Shown piece by piece: positions 1 through 8,726 of a DNA stretch of 64,000 nt. The DNA is from Azospirillum oryzae. GTDB taxonomy: Bacteria > Pseudomonadota > Alphaproteobacteria > Azospirillales > Azospirillaceae. The notes under the pieces were generated by a model that was not told where the DNA came from, made no database searches, and worked only from the letters and a program-made list of their open reading frames with translations. The number at the start of each line of letters is the position of its first letter. The stretch's first letter is position 1. Where the stretch lies: the NCBI RefSeq assembly GCF_008364795.1, contig NZ_VTTM01000008.1, positions 124,001 to 188,000 of the forward strand, in the 5' to 3' direction. The translations under genes were made by a program, and so were the position numbers.

Positions 1-88
1 TGGATGCTGGGTGTTGTATGAAGCACGATTGTGCCCCTGGACGGCGGAGGACGCACTTGCGGCCTATCGGGAATTGGGGGTCACCTGA
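1..88 (+). CDS. 3' end of an unidentified gene cut by the window edge
   Basis: An open frame runs from the window edge to a TGA at 86-88 and gives about 28 residues ending in AYRELGVT. The helical, Ala-rich ending looks like the last helix of a cytoplasmic enzyme, but too little is present to name a family. It lies 87 bases upstream of the chosen start of the first complete radical SAM gene on the same strand, so the two may be co-transcribed. The frame is inferred from amino-acid composition only. Confidence 0.45.
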   Translation, partial: GCWVLYEARLCPWTAEDALAAYRELGVT

Positions 89-175
89 CGCCGCGTGCCC
101 TTGGCTGGAATTGACCAATCATTGACGAATGCCGCCCATAATGCAGGCTCCAAACATACGGAAAGCGTTTTACCA

Positions 176-1357
176 ATGACCGAAATGAGCTTGCCGAAAG
201 ACACGCAGCCGGTCGATGGAAAAGGGGAAAAGCATCTGCTTCATCCCAACCTGGAAGACTTCCAGGACCCTCGTAAAATTTTTCATCACGCGGATCGCGT
301 TTTCGAGCTGTGGCGGGATGGCGATACCCGGCCTGTTCACATGACCATCGGCCTGACCAATTACTGCAACCATAAATGCCCATGGTGCTACATCAATTGG
401 AATCAGGCGGGACGTGCCAGCGAACGTTCCGGGGGGGAGCAGGCGGATGCCGGGCGGCGGGCCATCAACGCCGACTGGCGGTTGATCGAAGCGGTCGGAG
501 AGGCGGCGGCCATCGGCCTGAAGGCCGTCACCATCGTCGGAGACGGTGAACCGACGCTGCACAAGCGCTTCGTCGAGTTCCTGACGGCTCTGAAGGGCTT
601 CGGACTCGATATCGGCATCTTCACGAATTTCAGTGCCGACCGCCCGGACGTGATCGAAGCGATGGCAAAGCACTGCTTCTTTGTCCGTGGCTCGATCGAC
701 GCCGATTGTCCGGAGCACCATCGCCTGACCCACGGCGCCGATGATTTCGAGCGCGTGATCGCCAACTTGCGCCATCTGATCGCTTTGCGTGGAACGGCGA
801 CCTACCCGATCATCGGCGTCCAGTTCGTCACCAATCACTGGAACTATCGCGACCTGCCCCGTGCCGCGGCATTCTTCCGTGATCTGGGCGTCGATTATAT
901 GACGATCAAGCCGGCGTATAAGAACGCTCTCAACCCGGCACACCCGGAGAATGAACTGGATCCCAGAGCTGCCTTTCCCTTCATGAAGGAAGCACAGGCG
1001 TGCTCTACCGAAAAATTCAAGGTATATGCAAAATATTCTCAGTTCATCGAAGTCCTCGACTACGAGACGAACGACGGACGCTTTTACAAGAAGTGCATGG
1101 CAACCCCACTTTCCCCGTACCTCGATGAGGACGGGAATGTCGAGATGTGCGGAAACTTGAAGGGCCGCAATTTCACGATGGGAAATATATATGAAAATTC
1201 TTTTCAGGAAATCTGGGCATCGGAAAGACGCAAGGATTGCCTGAAGCGGATCGATCTTCACGCCTGTCCTTCAGGCTGCAAGCTTGACCCTTTAAATAAA
1301 ACCCTATGGACGGCATTTCACCCTCAAGAGGAAAAGACTCATCCAAACTTTGTTTAA
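176..1357 (+). CDS. Radical SAM protein with SPASM-like C-terminus
   Basis: This 393-residue protein has the radical SAM 4Fe-4S motif CxxxCxxC at C64, C68 and C71, followed by a typical radical SAM barrel with a GDGEPTL segment. The C-terminal third has a SPASM-like cysteine set (MCGN, then CPSGC) and the usual ...GNIYENSFQEIW... pattern, so one or more auxiliary Fe-S clusters are likely. Such enzymes generate a 5'-deoxyadenosyl radical to modify peptides, sugars or other small molecules; the substrate is unknown. I chose the ATG at 176 because a GGAAAG lies about ten bases upstream; an upstream in-frame start at 95 would add 27 unconserved-looking residues. The methyltransferase-like gene follows on the same strand. 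No short RiPP precursor is seen next to it. Confidence 0.85.
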   Translation: MTEMSLPKDTQPVDGKGEKHLLHPNLEDFQDPRKIFHHADRVFELWRDGDTRPVHMTIGLTNYCNHKCPWCYINWNQAGRASERSGGEQADAGRRAINADWRLIEAVGEAAAIGLKAVTIVGDGEPTLHKRFVEFLTALKGFGLDIGIFTNFSADRPDVIEAMAKHCFFVRGSIDADCPEHHRLTHGADDFERVIANLRHLIALRGTATYPIIGVQFVTNHWNYRDLPRAAAFFRDLGVDYMTIKPAYKNALNPAHPENELDPRAAFPFMKEAQACSTEKFKVYAKYSQFIEVLDYETNDGRFYKKCMATPLSPYLDEDGNVEMCGNLKGRNFTMGNIYENSFQEIWASERRKDCLKRIDLHACPSGCKLDPLNKTLWTAFHPQEEKTHPNFV

Positions 1358-1464
1358 TTCAAGGTATCTCCGCCAGACTTACCTAATCCATGAGTTATTG
1401 CTGGCCATAAGTCACTGCTGGTGAGCGGCAAGGTGGGCTGGAATGGTACGAGAAGTACGGTTTC

Positions 1465-1489
1465 TTGATCCTGTCCTGTACAGGATCAA
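1465..1489. promoter_or_regulatory. Perfect 9-bp inverted repeat between two genes
   Basis: TTGATCCTG and CAGGATCAA are perfect complements separated by seven bases. The repeat lies 55 bases before the ATG of the methyltransferase-like gene. There is no downstream T run (a C run follows), so it could be an operator or a weak intrinsic terminator of the preceding radical SAM gene. Function is not shown by the sequence. Confidence 0.35.
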
Positions 1490-1543
1490 TTCCCCCCTGC
1501 TTCAAAAATAATGCTCCGGCTTTAATCGTTAAAGGGTAGATCC

Positions 1544-2935
1544 ATGCCACGTCTTGTCACCTCCTGCCCAGTCTGCTTGCAAAGCAATCACCGAATCATA
1601 TCCTCCTTGTTCCGTGACCAGGATTTTCCTGAGCGTTTCATGTTTGTGCCGAATCGCAATCTTGTTGCCTGTCAAAACTGCGGAAACATCATGCGGTTTC
1701 CTGTGGAGATTTTTGACCAGAGCGAGATCAACCGCTTCGGCGGTGAATATTACGACCGGGTCGCCGCAATGGCGGACTGGTCCGAGACGGTAAAGATCCA
1801 CATCGATTATCAGGTTCATCATTACCAGAGACTGCACGAGGTGCTGCATCGCATCGCCACTCCGACAAGCCATCCGCAATGGCTGGACGTCGGGTCGGCG
1901 GGATGTCCGACGGCTTACGATGACTTTCAGTTCCATACCGTCGAACCGGATGCCAGGGTTGTCGCCGTCGGTCAGCAGCGGTTCCGGGCCGACCGCATCC
2001 ATTGCGGCATCATTGAGACCTTTTCGGCGGCGCCTCGTCTAGATGGGATTGTGTTCCACGACAGTTTTTACTGCATTCCGGACCCCAACTCGGCATTGGC
2101 GCGTGCACGCGAACTGTTGCGGGAAGATGGGCTGCTGGTGATCCGCATCGGCAGTCACTTCATGGAATGCCATGATTACGCCAACGATGAGCATCACCAT
2201 CGGATCGAAGACATCTTTCGCGGCGACGTGATGTGGAATTACTTCAATCCACTCAGCTTGCGCCACATCTGTGCCCGCCATGGTTTTGCCCTGGAACAGG
2301 ATCTGTTAATTTCCGACGTTTATTCAGATAGTAGAAGCTGGCGGTATTTCATCTTCAAGCGTCAGGAAACGGCCGAATCGCCGGTTTCCTTCGAAAGCAT
2401 GCGAGCGCTCCAAGAGGAACGCCTGCAGATGTTGCTCGATAGTTTCGATGGGATCACCCAAGCGACGCTCGACATGATCGACCGTCCGGACGTGGCCGTA
2501 ATCGGGGCTCGCGACCTGATCCGCGATCTTTGGCGCGGCCGGCCGCCCAAGGCCATGAGCCGGCACATCGACCTCAAGCACTATCCAATGGAACCTGCCT
2601 TCTCCCTGGATGGCCTGAGCTATTGCCCGATGCCGGCGTTGGCCGATGCCTTGCGACGGGGAGAGGTGCAGCATGTGGTGATTGCTTCCTTCCGTGACGT
2701 TCCAACCGCCATCGGGTTGGTCGCCCACCATGCGCCGCTGAACGGCGCGCGACTTTACATCCCGACCCGCCGTTCCGGCATCGAACGACTAATGGGCGAG
2801 TTCGACGGTGTCTGGCGTCCGATCAAAGCCTTTGCGCTGATAGAGATCGAGATCGCCCCCGAGGCACCAAGCGGATACCGCCTGGTCGACGAGGGAGCGA
2901 CGGTCCGCGAATTGAAAGCACGCGAAAACGGATAG
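1544..2935 (+). CDS. Three-part methyltransferase-like protein (sugar C-methyltransferase architecture)
   Basis: The 463-residue product starts with a probable zinc site (CPVC at residues 8-11, later CQNCG). A central class I methyltransferase-like domain has a poor motif I (LDVGSAGCPT, near residue 107), followed by a segment resembling the later strands of the fold. The C-terminal third looks like a Rossmann-type domain (VAVIGARDL near residue 325, then HVVIASFRDVP). Zinc site, methyltransferase and C-terminal Rossmann domain is the layout of sugar C-methyltransferases such as TylC3 and NovU, so I infer a nucleotide-sugar or glycan substrate. The weak glycine loop and a loosely matching middle leave open that it binds SAM poorly. 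The start is the ATG after AAAGGGTAGATCC. It converges on the opposite-strand operon. Confidence 0.65.
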   Translation: MPRLVTSCPVCLQSNHRIISSLFRDQDFPERFMFVPNRNLVACQNCGNIMRFPVEIFDQSEINRFGGEYYDRVAAMADWSETVKIHIDYQVHHYQRLHEVLHRIATPTSHPQWLDVGSAGCPTAYDDFQFHTVEPDARVVAVGQQRFRADRIHCGIIETFSAAPRLDGIVFHDSFYCIPDPNSALARARELLREDGLLVIRIGSHFMECHDYANDEHHHRIEDIFRGDVMWNYFNPLSLRHICARHGFALEQDLLISDVYSDSRSWRYFIFKRQETAESPVSFESMRALQEERLQMLLDSFDGITQATLDMIDRPDVAVIGARDLIRDLWRGRPPKAMSRHIDLKHYPMEPAFSLDGLSYCPMPALADALRRGEVQHVVIASFRDVPTAIGLVAHHAPLNGARLYIPTRRSGIERLMGEFDGVWRPIKAFALIEIEIAPEAPSGYRLVDEGATVRELKARENG

Positions 2936-2945
2936 GATGCCTGAT

Positions 2946-2981
2946 ACCGGGTTCGGAAGGCTCCAGCTTTCCGAACCCGGT
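2946..2981. terminator. Bidirectional hairpin between convergent genes
   Basis: Thirteen-base perfect arms (ACCGGGTTCGGAA and its complement), extendable by a G-T and a G-C pair around the loop CTCCAG, lie between two convergent stop codons, 10 bases after the methyltransferase-like gene and 30 bases past the end of the opposite-strand operon. There is only a short TTAT after the stem, so efficiency as an intrinsic terminator is uncertain, but the position fits one that serves both strands. Confidence 0.65.
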
Positions 2982-3011
2982 TATCACCCGCGACTGCGGG
3001 CGCGCGCCGGA

Positions 3012-3755
3012 TCAGCCCGCAGCGCTTACGGTGTTCCGACGATAGCGGAACTGGGTGGGGATCGTGTTGGATGTCGATGCGCCGCGCCGCCGTGCGACGA
3101 AGACGACGTCATGGCTGTTTCCGGGCGCCCCCAGCTTGGCATATAGCGGATCGGGTTGATGGTCGTAACTGTTGAAGCTCCAATGCCGATGACGATGCTG
3201 ACCATTGGTGAAGTCATGTTCGACGATGGAGCACTCCAGTATTTCGAAGACATTCGCCTCATAGTAGTCAAAGAAAAAAGTCGGCGAAAATTGATAGAAT
3301 CCATGCTCCGGAACGTTGTTCATCGGAGATGAATGAATGATAACTCCGTCGTTTTTAAGATAGTGGAAAGCATTTTCAAGGAAGTTCGGGACATGGAAAA
3401 TATGCTCCATTGTCCCGTTGTTATATAGGACATCAAAATAACCGATATGGGATGCCGGTGGAGTGACGTTGAGATCTTGCTCTATCTCAGCTTCCTCGGA
3501 TCTATCGAAATCAATTGCAAGGCATTCGGAGAAGCCCAGCAGGCCAGTCAGGCGCTTGTCGTTGATGATCCGGTCATCGGCATAGCCGGCGGTGGCGATG
3601 TTCGGGAACGAACCATGCTTCGATAGCAGGGTTTTTACTTGACCGAAGGTGACTTGGCTTGGCCACAGCCGCCCAAGAAAACCGATTCTTCCCTTCAGCA
3701 GATGATCTTTTGTCAACCTGGCAAGCAAGTCACAAGCGTAAGGTCCAAGAGGCAT
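3012..3755 (-). CDS. Class I SAM-dependent methyltransferase-like protein
   Basis: A 247-residue protein whose middle matches the Methyltransf_11/23 style: an acidic strand end (CLAIDFD) followed by FDVLYNNGTMEHIF..VPNFLENAFHYLKNDGVIIHSSP, the usual motif IV-VI region. The canonical glycine-rich motif I is not obvious, so SAM binding may be atypical. It is the last gene of a six-gene minus-strand operon with two radical SAM enzymes, a glycosyltransferase, an acyltransferase and a carbamoyltransferase, which suggests it methylates the same product. The C-terminus (RRRGASTSN...) looks unstructured. It ends near the bidirectional hairpin at 2946-2981. Confidence 0.7.
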   Translation of the reverse strand: MPLGPYACDLLARLTKDHLLKGRIGFLGRLWPSQVTFGQVKTLLSKHGSFPNIATAGYADDRIINDKRLTGLLGFSECLAIDFDRSEEAEIEQDLNVTPPASHIGYFDVLYNNGTMEHIFHVPNFLENAFHYLKNDGVIIHSSPMNNVPEHGFYQFSPTFFFDYYEANVFEILECSIVEHDFTNGQHRHRHWSFNSYDHQPDPLYAKLGAPGNSHDVVFVARRRGASTSNTIPTQFRYRRNTVSAAG

Positions 3756-3803
3756 CTGGTTTCTTTCGAATCTCTATCCGGAAGGGGTTTCGGAAATCAG
3801 GCG

Positions 3804-4865
3804 TCAGTTCTTGCGGACCATGCCGGCAAAGAAGACATCGGCTTTGGAATAGTCGTTGGCATCTTCGCGAATGATCGACTTATGGCGGCAATGGGTGCAT
3901 CCCCGGCATTCCGGATTCATCCGTGCGGGGTCGTTGACACCGGCGCGAAAGGCCTCCAATGCGGAACCGTTCCAGATTTCCTCAAGAGAGGACTCGGCGA
4001 GATTGCCGACCGGCTTGTACGACACGGGACACGGATAGACTGCACCATCCGGCTGGACCGACAGACGGCGCCACGGCAGGAAGCAGGGCCGATGTCCAAG
4101 CTCGCGCGTGGCCGCCTGGTTTTCCTCCATCCCGCCGCTCTGCAGGGCCATCCGTACGCCCTGTTCACGGGCATAGCGCAAGGCTTCCTGGGTCAGGCGG
4201 ACGAAGCGTTCCCGGTCCTTCAACGGCATCCGCTCGACCATCTCCTCGCCATAGGCGATGAGCGCCGTCACCTGCACACCCTCTTCCGCCTGATGCTCCT
4301 TGGCGAAGTCGACGGCGCGGGGAAGATCCTCCAGAGTGTCCAGCATGCCGACCGTGGAAATGCGCAACATGGGATAGTGGACGCCACGTTTGCGCTTCAA
4401 CTCGTTGATAGCACGCAGATTGGCCACTACCTTGTCCAAGCGGTCGGCCCCCATATGGCGCGCATAATCTTCGCGGTTGAAGCCGGTGACGGAAACGGTC
4501 AGCCACCGCAACCTGCCGACGATCGCCTCGATGGACTCCTCGGTGAAGAGAATGGCATTGGTTGAAAAATAGGTCTCGATGCCATATTCAGATATTCTAT
4601 TAAATATCTTGACGAAATCCCTACACGTAAGGGGTTCGTACTTGCTGAACAAAGTAACTGACTTCAATTGCTTCAATATAGGGTCGATCTTCTCCATAAA
4701 ATATTCAAAGGAGATTTGAGAACTGTTCGGGACATTGAAATAGCTGAGATGACAGAATGAGCAGCGAAGATTGCACTTGCTGCTCAGGTCGATGTCCATA
4801 TGCAACGGGAGGGTCGAGGGCTTTATCGCGCCCAAGAGGTCTCCGGACATTTCTTCATCGGTCAT
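3804..4865 (-). CDS. Radical SAM/SPASM-like enzyme
   Basis: 353 residues with the cluster motif CNLRCSFC (C31, C35, C38) at the N-terminus of a radical SAM barrel and a C-terminal SPASM-like cysteine set (CFLPW, YPCPVSY, then CRGCTHCRHK). The GNLAESSLEEIWNG stretch is typical of SPASM proteins that carry auxiliary 4Fe-4S clusters. The chemistry is unknown; relatives act as peptide maturases, sugar dehydratases or epimerases. It sits between a B12-type radical SAM gene (85-base gap) and a methyltransferase (48-base gap) on the same strand. An alternative ATG at residue 6 follows a GATGAAGAA and cannot be excluded as the start. Confidence 0.85.
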   Translation of the reverse strand: MTDEEMSGDLLGAIKPSTLPLHMDIDLSSKCNLRCSFCHLSYFNVPNSSQISFEYFMEKIDPILKQLKSVTLFSKYEPLTCRDFVKIFNRISEYGIETYFSTNAILFTEESIEAIVGRLRWLTVSVTGFNREDYARHMGADRLDKVVANLRAINELKRKRGVHYPMLRISTVGMLDTLEDLPRAVDFAKEHQAEEGVQVTALIAYGEEMVERMPLKDRERFVRLTQEALRYAREQGVRMALQSGGMEENQAATRELGHRPCFLPWRRLSVQPDGAVYPCPVSYKPVGNLAESSLEEIWNGSALEAFRAGVNDPARMNPECRGCTHCRHKSIIREDANDYSKADVFFAGMVRKN

Positions 4866-4950
4866 TGTTCGTATCCGTTGGATATCGACGGGGCGAAGCC
4901 GTCACCAGCCGAAGGAATCATCCTGCCATTCAGCGTCGAGGAATGTATGG

Positions 4951-7011
4951 TCATGCGTGAGCCGTCACCGTCGACCCGGCGTTGACATCCACTTCCAGGT
5001 AAGAAGGACCGCGATACAGCTTGTTGACGTGCGTGCGCAGCAGGAAGCGGCCCAGCCCGTTGGTGCTGGTGCCATATTGGCGAATATAGGCTTCGATGAG
5101 TTGACGCTGCTCGTCGGTATGACGGATGCGGAGTTGGTGACGCCGCCCGGTATAGTCCGCCGGATCGGCCTCGAAACGCTTCCCCATCAAGGCCACAAAG
5201 TCGAAATCGAAGGTCTCGACAATGTCGAGAGCGCTTTCCAGAAGGGAATCCTTACGCAGCAGACTGAAACGCTTGAGCTGGGTAAGGTAATTCTCGGCCA
5301 GATCGTTCAGGGCGCCGGCATCCTGCAACAGCTGGCGCCCGGTAGCAAAGGCGATATGATGCAGATCCTCCTGATGCTGGAAGAACGCGATGGCTTTGTA
5401 TTTGTAGAGTTCGCTGCTGCCCAATTCCCCGGAAATGTAGCGGGTGATGATCTCGGGCTGGGCGACAAATTGCTCCAGTTCCTCCTGTATCATCCAGAGC
5501 TTCTCATCGTTCTCGCGCATGTATCCATCATAGATCGCCGCCAGACCGCTGTCGGGCGCAAAAGCGGCGGCATGCGTCTGCACCAGGAACCGCGATGTCG
5601 GCACGCCATGCAGATTGAGGAAGTTGCACAGTTCCCTGAAGACGCCACCATTGTGGAAGAGTTCAACGGAAAGGTCGAGCGCCCGGCAGACAAGATAGTC
5701 TTCATAGGACAGGCTATTCTGTGAAACGCAGATCTCCTCCATCTCGACGACGCCCACTTGGTCGCCAAGCATGTCATAAAACCCGAAACAACGTGGCAAC
5801 ACCCGGAAGCGGCCGACCAAGCCGAAGCGTTCGCGATAGGCGGCATCGGAAATCTCCGATCCCGGCAACATCATCGCCTGGTACATCATCACGTCATTGA
5901 TGTTGGCATCGACCATGCTGGCGACGCTGCGGAAATGCGCGTCCCGGCTATCTCCTGGCAAGCCGAGGATGATCTCACAATAGCTGTTGGCGCCGGTTTC
6001 CTCGGCACTCTTGCCGACGGCTACGATCTGATCCAGGGAGATGTTCTTTCTCTTCACGTTCTCCAGAATCTTTTCATCGGCAGTCTGAATGGACACGGTC
6101 AGAACCATGGCGCCATCCAGAATGCGGGCGGCCTCCAAAACCCGTTCCTTCTGGTTCTTGCCGGAAGAGTTGGCGACATACTTCGGCCATTTCCTCTCCC
6201 GCCGAAGGTCAGCCAGAATTCGGCAGATATCCAGATCTTCCCGATACATGCCAAAGTTGGAATCGCTGAACAGAAGGTCAGGAGTCTTCGCCCGGTCAGC
6301 GATGTAATGCAGCTCTTCATGAAGCCTTTCAAAGCTGTGCCTGCGCACTTTGTTGAAATAGGTGCGACCTATCTCACAGAAAGTGCATTGGAACGGACAG
6401 CCGCGAGCCATCTCGATCATTGGAATGAGGACAGGATCGAAAAACTTCTCGAGAAGACCTAAAAGATAAGGAGAAGGGATTTCGTCAAGGTCGCCGACCC
6501 GCTCGAGCACCTCTCCGCGGACCATGGTGTCGCCTGAGATATAATGGACGCCGCCGATAAGTTCCCGCGCCTTCTTCATCGCGGTGACATTGAGGTCGAC
6601 AGCGATCAACCGCTCCAGCAACAGCGAGAACGCCCTTTCCCCCTCCAGCCAGACATAAAAATCCACGGCGGGGTGGGCTTCCAACCAACGGCGCTGCTCG
6701 GCTTCCTCGCCAGGATAGGTTGGTCCGCCAAAGACGATTACAACTTTTGGGTTCTTCTGCTTGATGCGCTCCGCATAGGCATAGGCCAAGCGTGTGTTCC
6801 AGAGATAGTTGGAGAAGCACGCAATCTGGGGCACTCCCCTGTTCAAATACCCGGAGAAATCATCTGGGTATTTGAAGATTTCGACATCGATTTCATCGCC
6901 AAATTTTTGTTTAGCGTAGGCTGCGACCAAGGAGATGCCGTAAGGAAAAGTGTTGGCTGCAATCACCTGTCCTGTATGAGTCAGATCGGCAAAACTTATC
7001 TTGATCGACAT
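4951..7011 (-). CDS. B12-binding-type radical SAM protein
   Basis: The 686-residue product begins with a cobalamin-binding-like Rossmann domain (about residues 1-150, with VVIVFGGPTYPG) and continues with a radical SAM domain with RGCPFQCTFC near residues 195-210 and a long C-terminal region rich in helices. Members of this class often do methylation or rearrangement at unactivated carbons, or act on lipids and glycans, but the B12-type domain here lacks an evident DxHxxG motif and may not bind cobalamin. I chose the ATG at 7011 because MSIKISFADL matches the expected first strand; an ATG at 7113 that overlaps the upstream stop (TGATG) would add 34 residues unlike the family and hints at translational coupling. 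Confidence 0.85.
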   Translation of the reverse strand: MSIKISFADLTHTGQVIAANTFPYGISLVAAYAKQKFGDEIDVEIFKYPDDFSGYLNRGVPQIACFSNYLWNTRLAYAYAERIKQKNPKVVIVFGGPTYPGEEAEQRRWLEAHPAVDFYVWLEGERAFSLLLERLIAVDLNVTAMKKARELIGGVHYISGDTMVRGEVLERVGDLDEIPSPYLLGLLEKFFDPVLIPMIEMARGCPFQCTFCEIGRTYFNKVRRHSFERLHEELHYIADRAKTPDLLFSDSNFGMYREDLDICRILADLRRERKWPKYVANSSGKNQKERVLEAARILDGAMVLTVSIQTADEKILENVKRKNISLDQIVAVGKSAEETGANSYCEIILGLPGDSRDAHFRSVASMVDANINDVMMYQAMMLPGSEISDAAYRERFGLVGRFRVLPRCFGFYDMLGDQVGVVEMEEICVSQNSLSYEDYLVCRALDLSVELFHNGGVFRELCNFLNLHGVPTSRFLVQTHAAAFAPDSGLAAIYDGYMRENDEKLWMIQEELEQFVAQPEIITRYISGELGSSELYKYKAIAFFQHQEDLHHIAFATGRQLLQDAGALNDLAENYLTQLKRFSLLRKDSLLESALDIVETFDFDFVALMGKRFEADPADYTGRRHQLRIRHTDEQRQLIEAYIRQYGTSTNGLGRFLLRTHVNKLYRGPSYLEVDVNAGSTVTAHA

Positions 7012-7112
7012 ATCTGACCAATCCTGCTTATCGTCCTGGCTATGCACAATGGCATGGCGCACAGCTACAGCAAACACCTGATTCCATAGGGCGGCAAGGG
7101 CACCCCTTACCA

Positions 7113-8726
7113 TCAGGCTTCGGCGGGAAAGGGATGCGGATGACCGCGGGCTTCGCCGCCACGCCTTGCAATCGCCCGCTCATAGAGCGCGATCAGCCGA
7201 TGAATTTGCGTGTCCATCCCGAATTCACGATTGAGGCGTCGAATGTTGGCGACGGCGCCGTCATAGTCGAAGCTTTTCAGGCGCTCTGCGAGAGTGGGGA
7301 TTTCCGATGATGCAATGGAAAGGCCAACCCCCCATTCATTGACCAGACGTGCCATTTCATCGTACTCGGCGTTGACGATGACCGGCAGGCCGGCCTCCAG
7401 ATAGGTGAAGAACTTGGTGCCGAATCCGCCACGCATCTGCCCGGGGTTCAGGCGCAGGATGGAAAAGTCGATGTCACACAGGATCAGGCCGAAATCATAA
7501 CCTGCGATGACGCGCGGCAAACGGTCGGGCAGCACGCCGTCGTGGAGACGATAGCAGGCATATTCCCTCTCCAACTCGACGAAGGTCTGATAAGTCGGGT
7601 CGCCCTCGGCAATCGGGCGGTAGGGGGTGTGCCGGACCTCCAAGGCGAATCCCTGTTCCAGCAGCATTCTGAAAGTCTGGGGCTGGCTGGCTTCGGGATA
7701 AATCGTTCGCGGATGGTCCGCCGTCTGGGGCACCAGCCCCCCCGCATAGACCAGCCGGGTCACTCCGTCGCGTTTGGACGGCTTGTCGCTGCGGTAGCAA
7801 ACATATTCCGGGCAGACATAGCTATGCATTTCGATATTGGGCGGCAAGTCGCCTTGCCGCCCGCCCCATACCTCCACTTCGCGCGGGGGGAACCGGTGCA
7901 CGAGGCCATCGGCTTCGTCCAGGATCAGCGACTCCATGGCCAAGTCGAGATCGATGCATGCCTCTCCCCACAACTCGGCGAGAACTTCGCGGCTGCCGTA
8001 GATCGAAGTCACGTCATAGAATTCGCAAACGACCGGCGTCTGCCCTCGATTGCGCAGGACTAAGCCACCCAGAACATAGCTCAGCATCCAGCACTGGACG
8101 TGGAATAGGGTCGGCCGCAACTGGCGCACGAGCCCGCGCATGATGCGGCCGCTGTTGCAGCCGTCGGCTACCCCGTCGAAGGCCTCCTCGAAGAACGCCT
8201 TGATCGCCGGCGGCAGGTGGGCGGCGCAGATCAGATAGGTGCGGAAGCCGTTCCGCCGGAGATACAACGACTCCCGCGAGATTACGAAATAGGGCGTGGT
8301 CGCCATGAAGACGACAGTGCGTGCGCCATCTGCGTGATTGTTCGCCGCATCGATGAACTCGCCGAAATCCCGCCGTGGCGAACGGGAATCCATTCGGAAA
8401 AAGCTTGCCAGCAGTCCTCGCTCGTCGGCGATCCTGCGGAAGCTTTCCAATTCGCGCGATACGGCGTCCGCATCCCAAGGGCCGGCGACCAGATCCTCGA
8501 CCCGCCGACGCAGCGCCTGCGCATCGGCGGGAGAAAGGAGCTGGGCAAGGTCATCGGCGACCGTTACCAGTGCCTGCGCATTCACGCAAACGTCCCCCCC
8601 GGCCGGACCAGCCTCCGGTTCCATCACTGGCCCAACCTCCGGACGTGGCAATCCGAAGGTCTTCCGGTAGGCCTCATCGACCTCGACCGTCCAGGCCCCC
8701 GGGCGATCGGCCCACAATCCCGTCAT
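7113..8726 (-). CDS. GT-B-like glycosyltransferase
   Basis: A 537-residue protein with a GT4-like C-terminal half: FFTYLEAGLPVIVNAEYDEMARLV.EWGVG is the classic nucleotide-sugar-binding region, where the Glu after the tyrosine-leucine contacts the donor. Around residue 230, PTPVVCEFYDV-like sequence matches the RLIHExYDF stretch of the two glycosyltransferase-like proteins encoded from 11752 and 16240, so the three are related. The first 100 residues are Ala-rich and not recognised. Its ATG overlaps the stop of the upstream acyltransferase gene by four bases (ATGA), so translation is probably coupled. Donor and acceptor are unknown; the role is most likely in building the product that neighbouring enzymes modify. 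Confidence 0.75.
   Translation of the reverse strand: MTGLWADRPGAWTVEVDEAYRKTFGLPRPEVGPVMEPEAGPAGGDVCVNAQALVTVADDLAQLLSPADAQALRRRVEDLVAGPWDADAVSRELESFRRIADERGLLASFFRMDSRSPRRDFGEFIDAANNHADGARTVVFMATTPYFVISRESLYLRRNGFRTYLICAAHLPPAIKAFFEEAFDGVADGCNSGRIMRGLVRQLRPTLFHVQCWMLSYVLGGLVLRNRGQTPVVCEFYDVTSIYGSREVLAELWGEACIDLDLAMESLILDEADGLVHRFPPREVEVWGGRQGDLPPNIEMHSYVCPEYVCYRSDKPSKRDGVTRLVYAGGLVPQTADHPRTIYPEASQPQTFRMLLEQGFALEVRHTPYRPIAEGDPTYQTFVELEREYACYRLHDGVLPDRLPRVIAGYDFGLILCDIDFSILRLNPGQMRGGFGTKFFTYLEAGLPVIVNAEYDEMARLVNEWGVGLSIASSEIPTLAERLKSFDYDGAVANIRRLNREFGMDTQIHRLIALYERAIARRGGEARGHPHPFPAEA

Noticed and set aside
170..1261. Long open frame on the minus strand opposite the first radical SAM gene
   Set aside because: It mirrors codon positions of the radical SAM gene, lacks protein-like motifs and a ribosome site, and is a normal artefact of GC-rich DNA.
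176..4865. RiPP biosynthesis by SPASM-type radical SAM enzymes
   Set aside because: No small precursor-like gene with a leader or Cys/Gly-rich core is found near either enzyme, and the neighbours are glycan-type enzymes.
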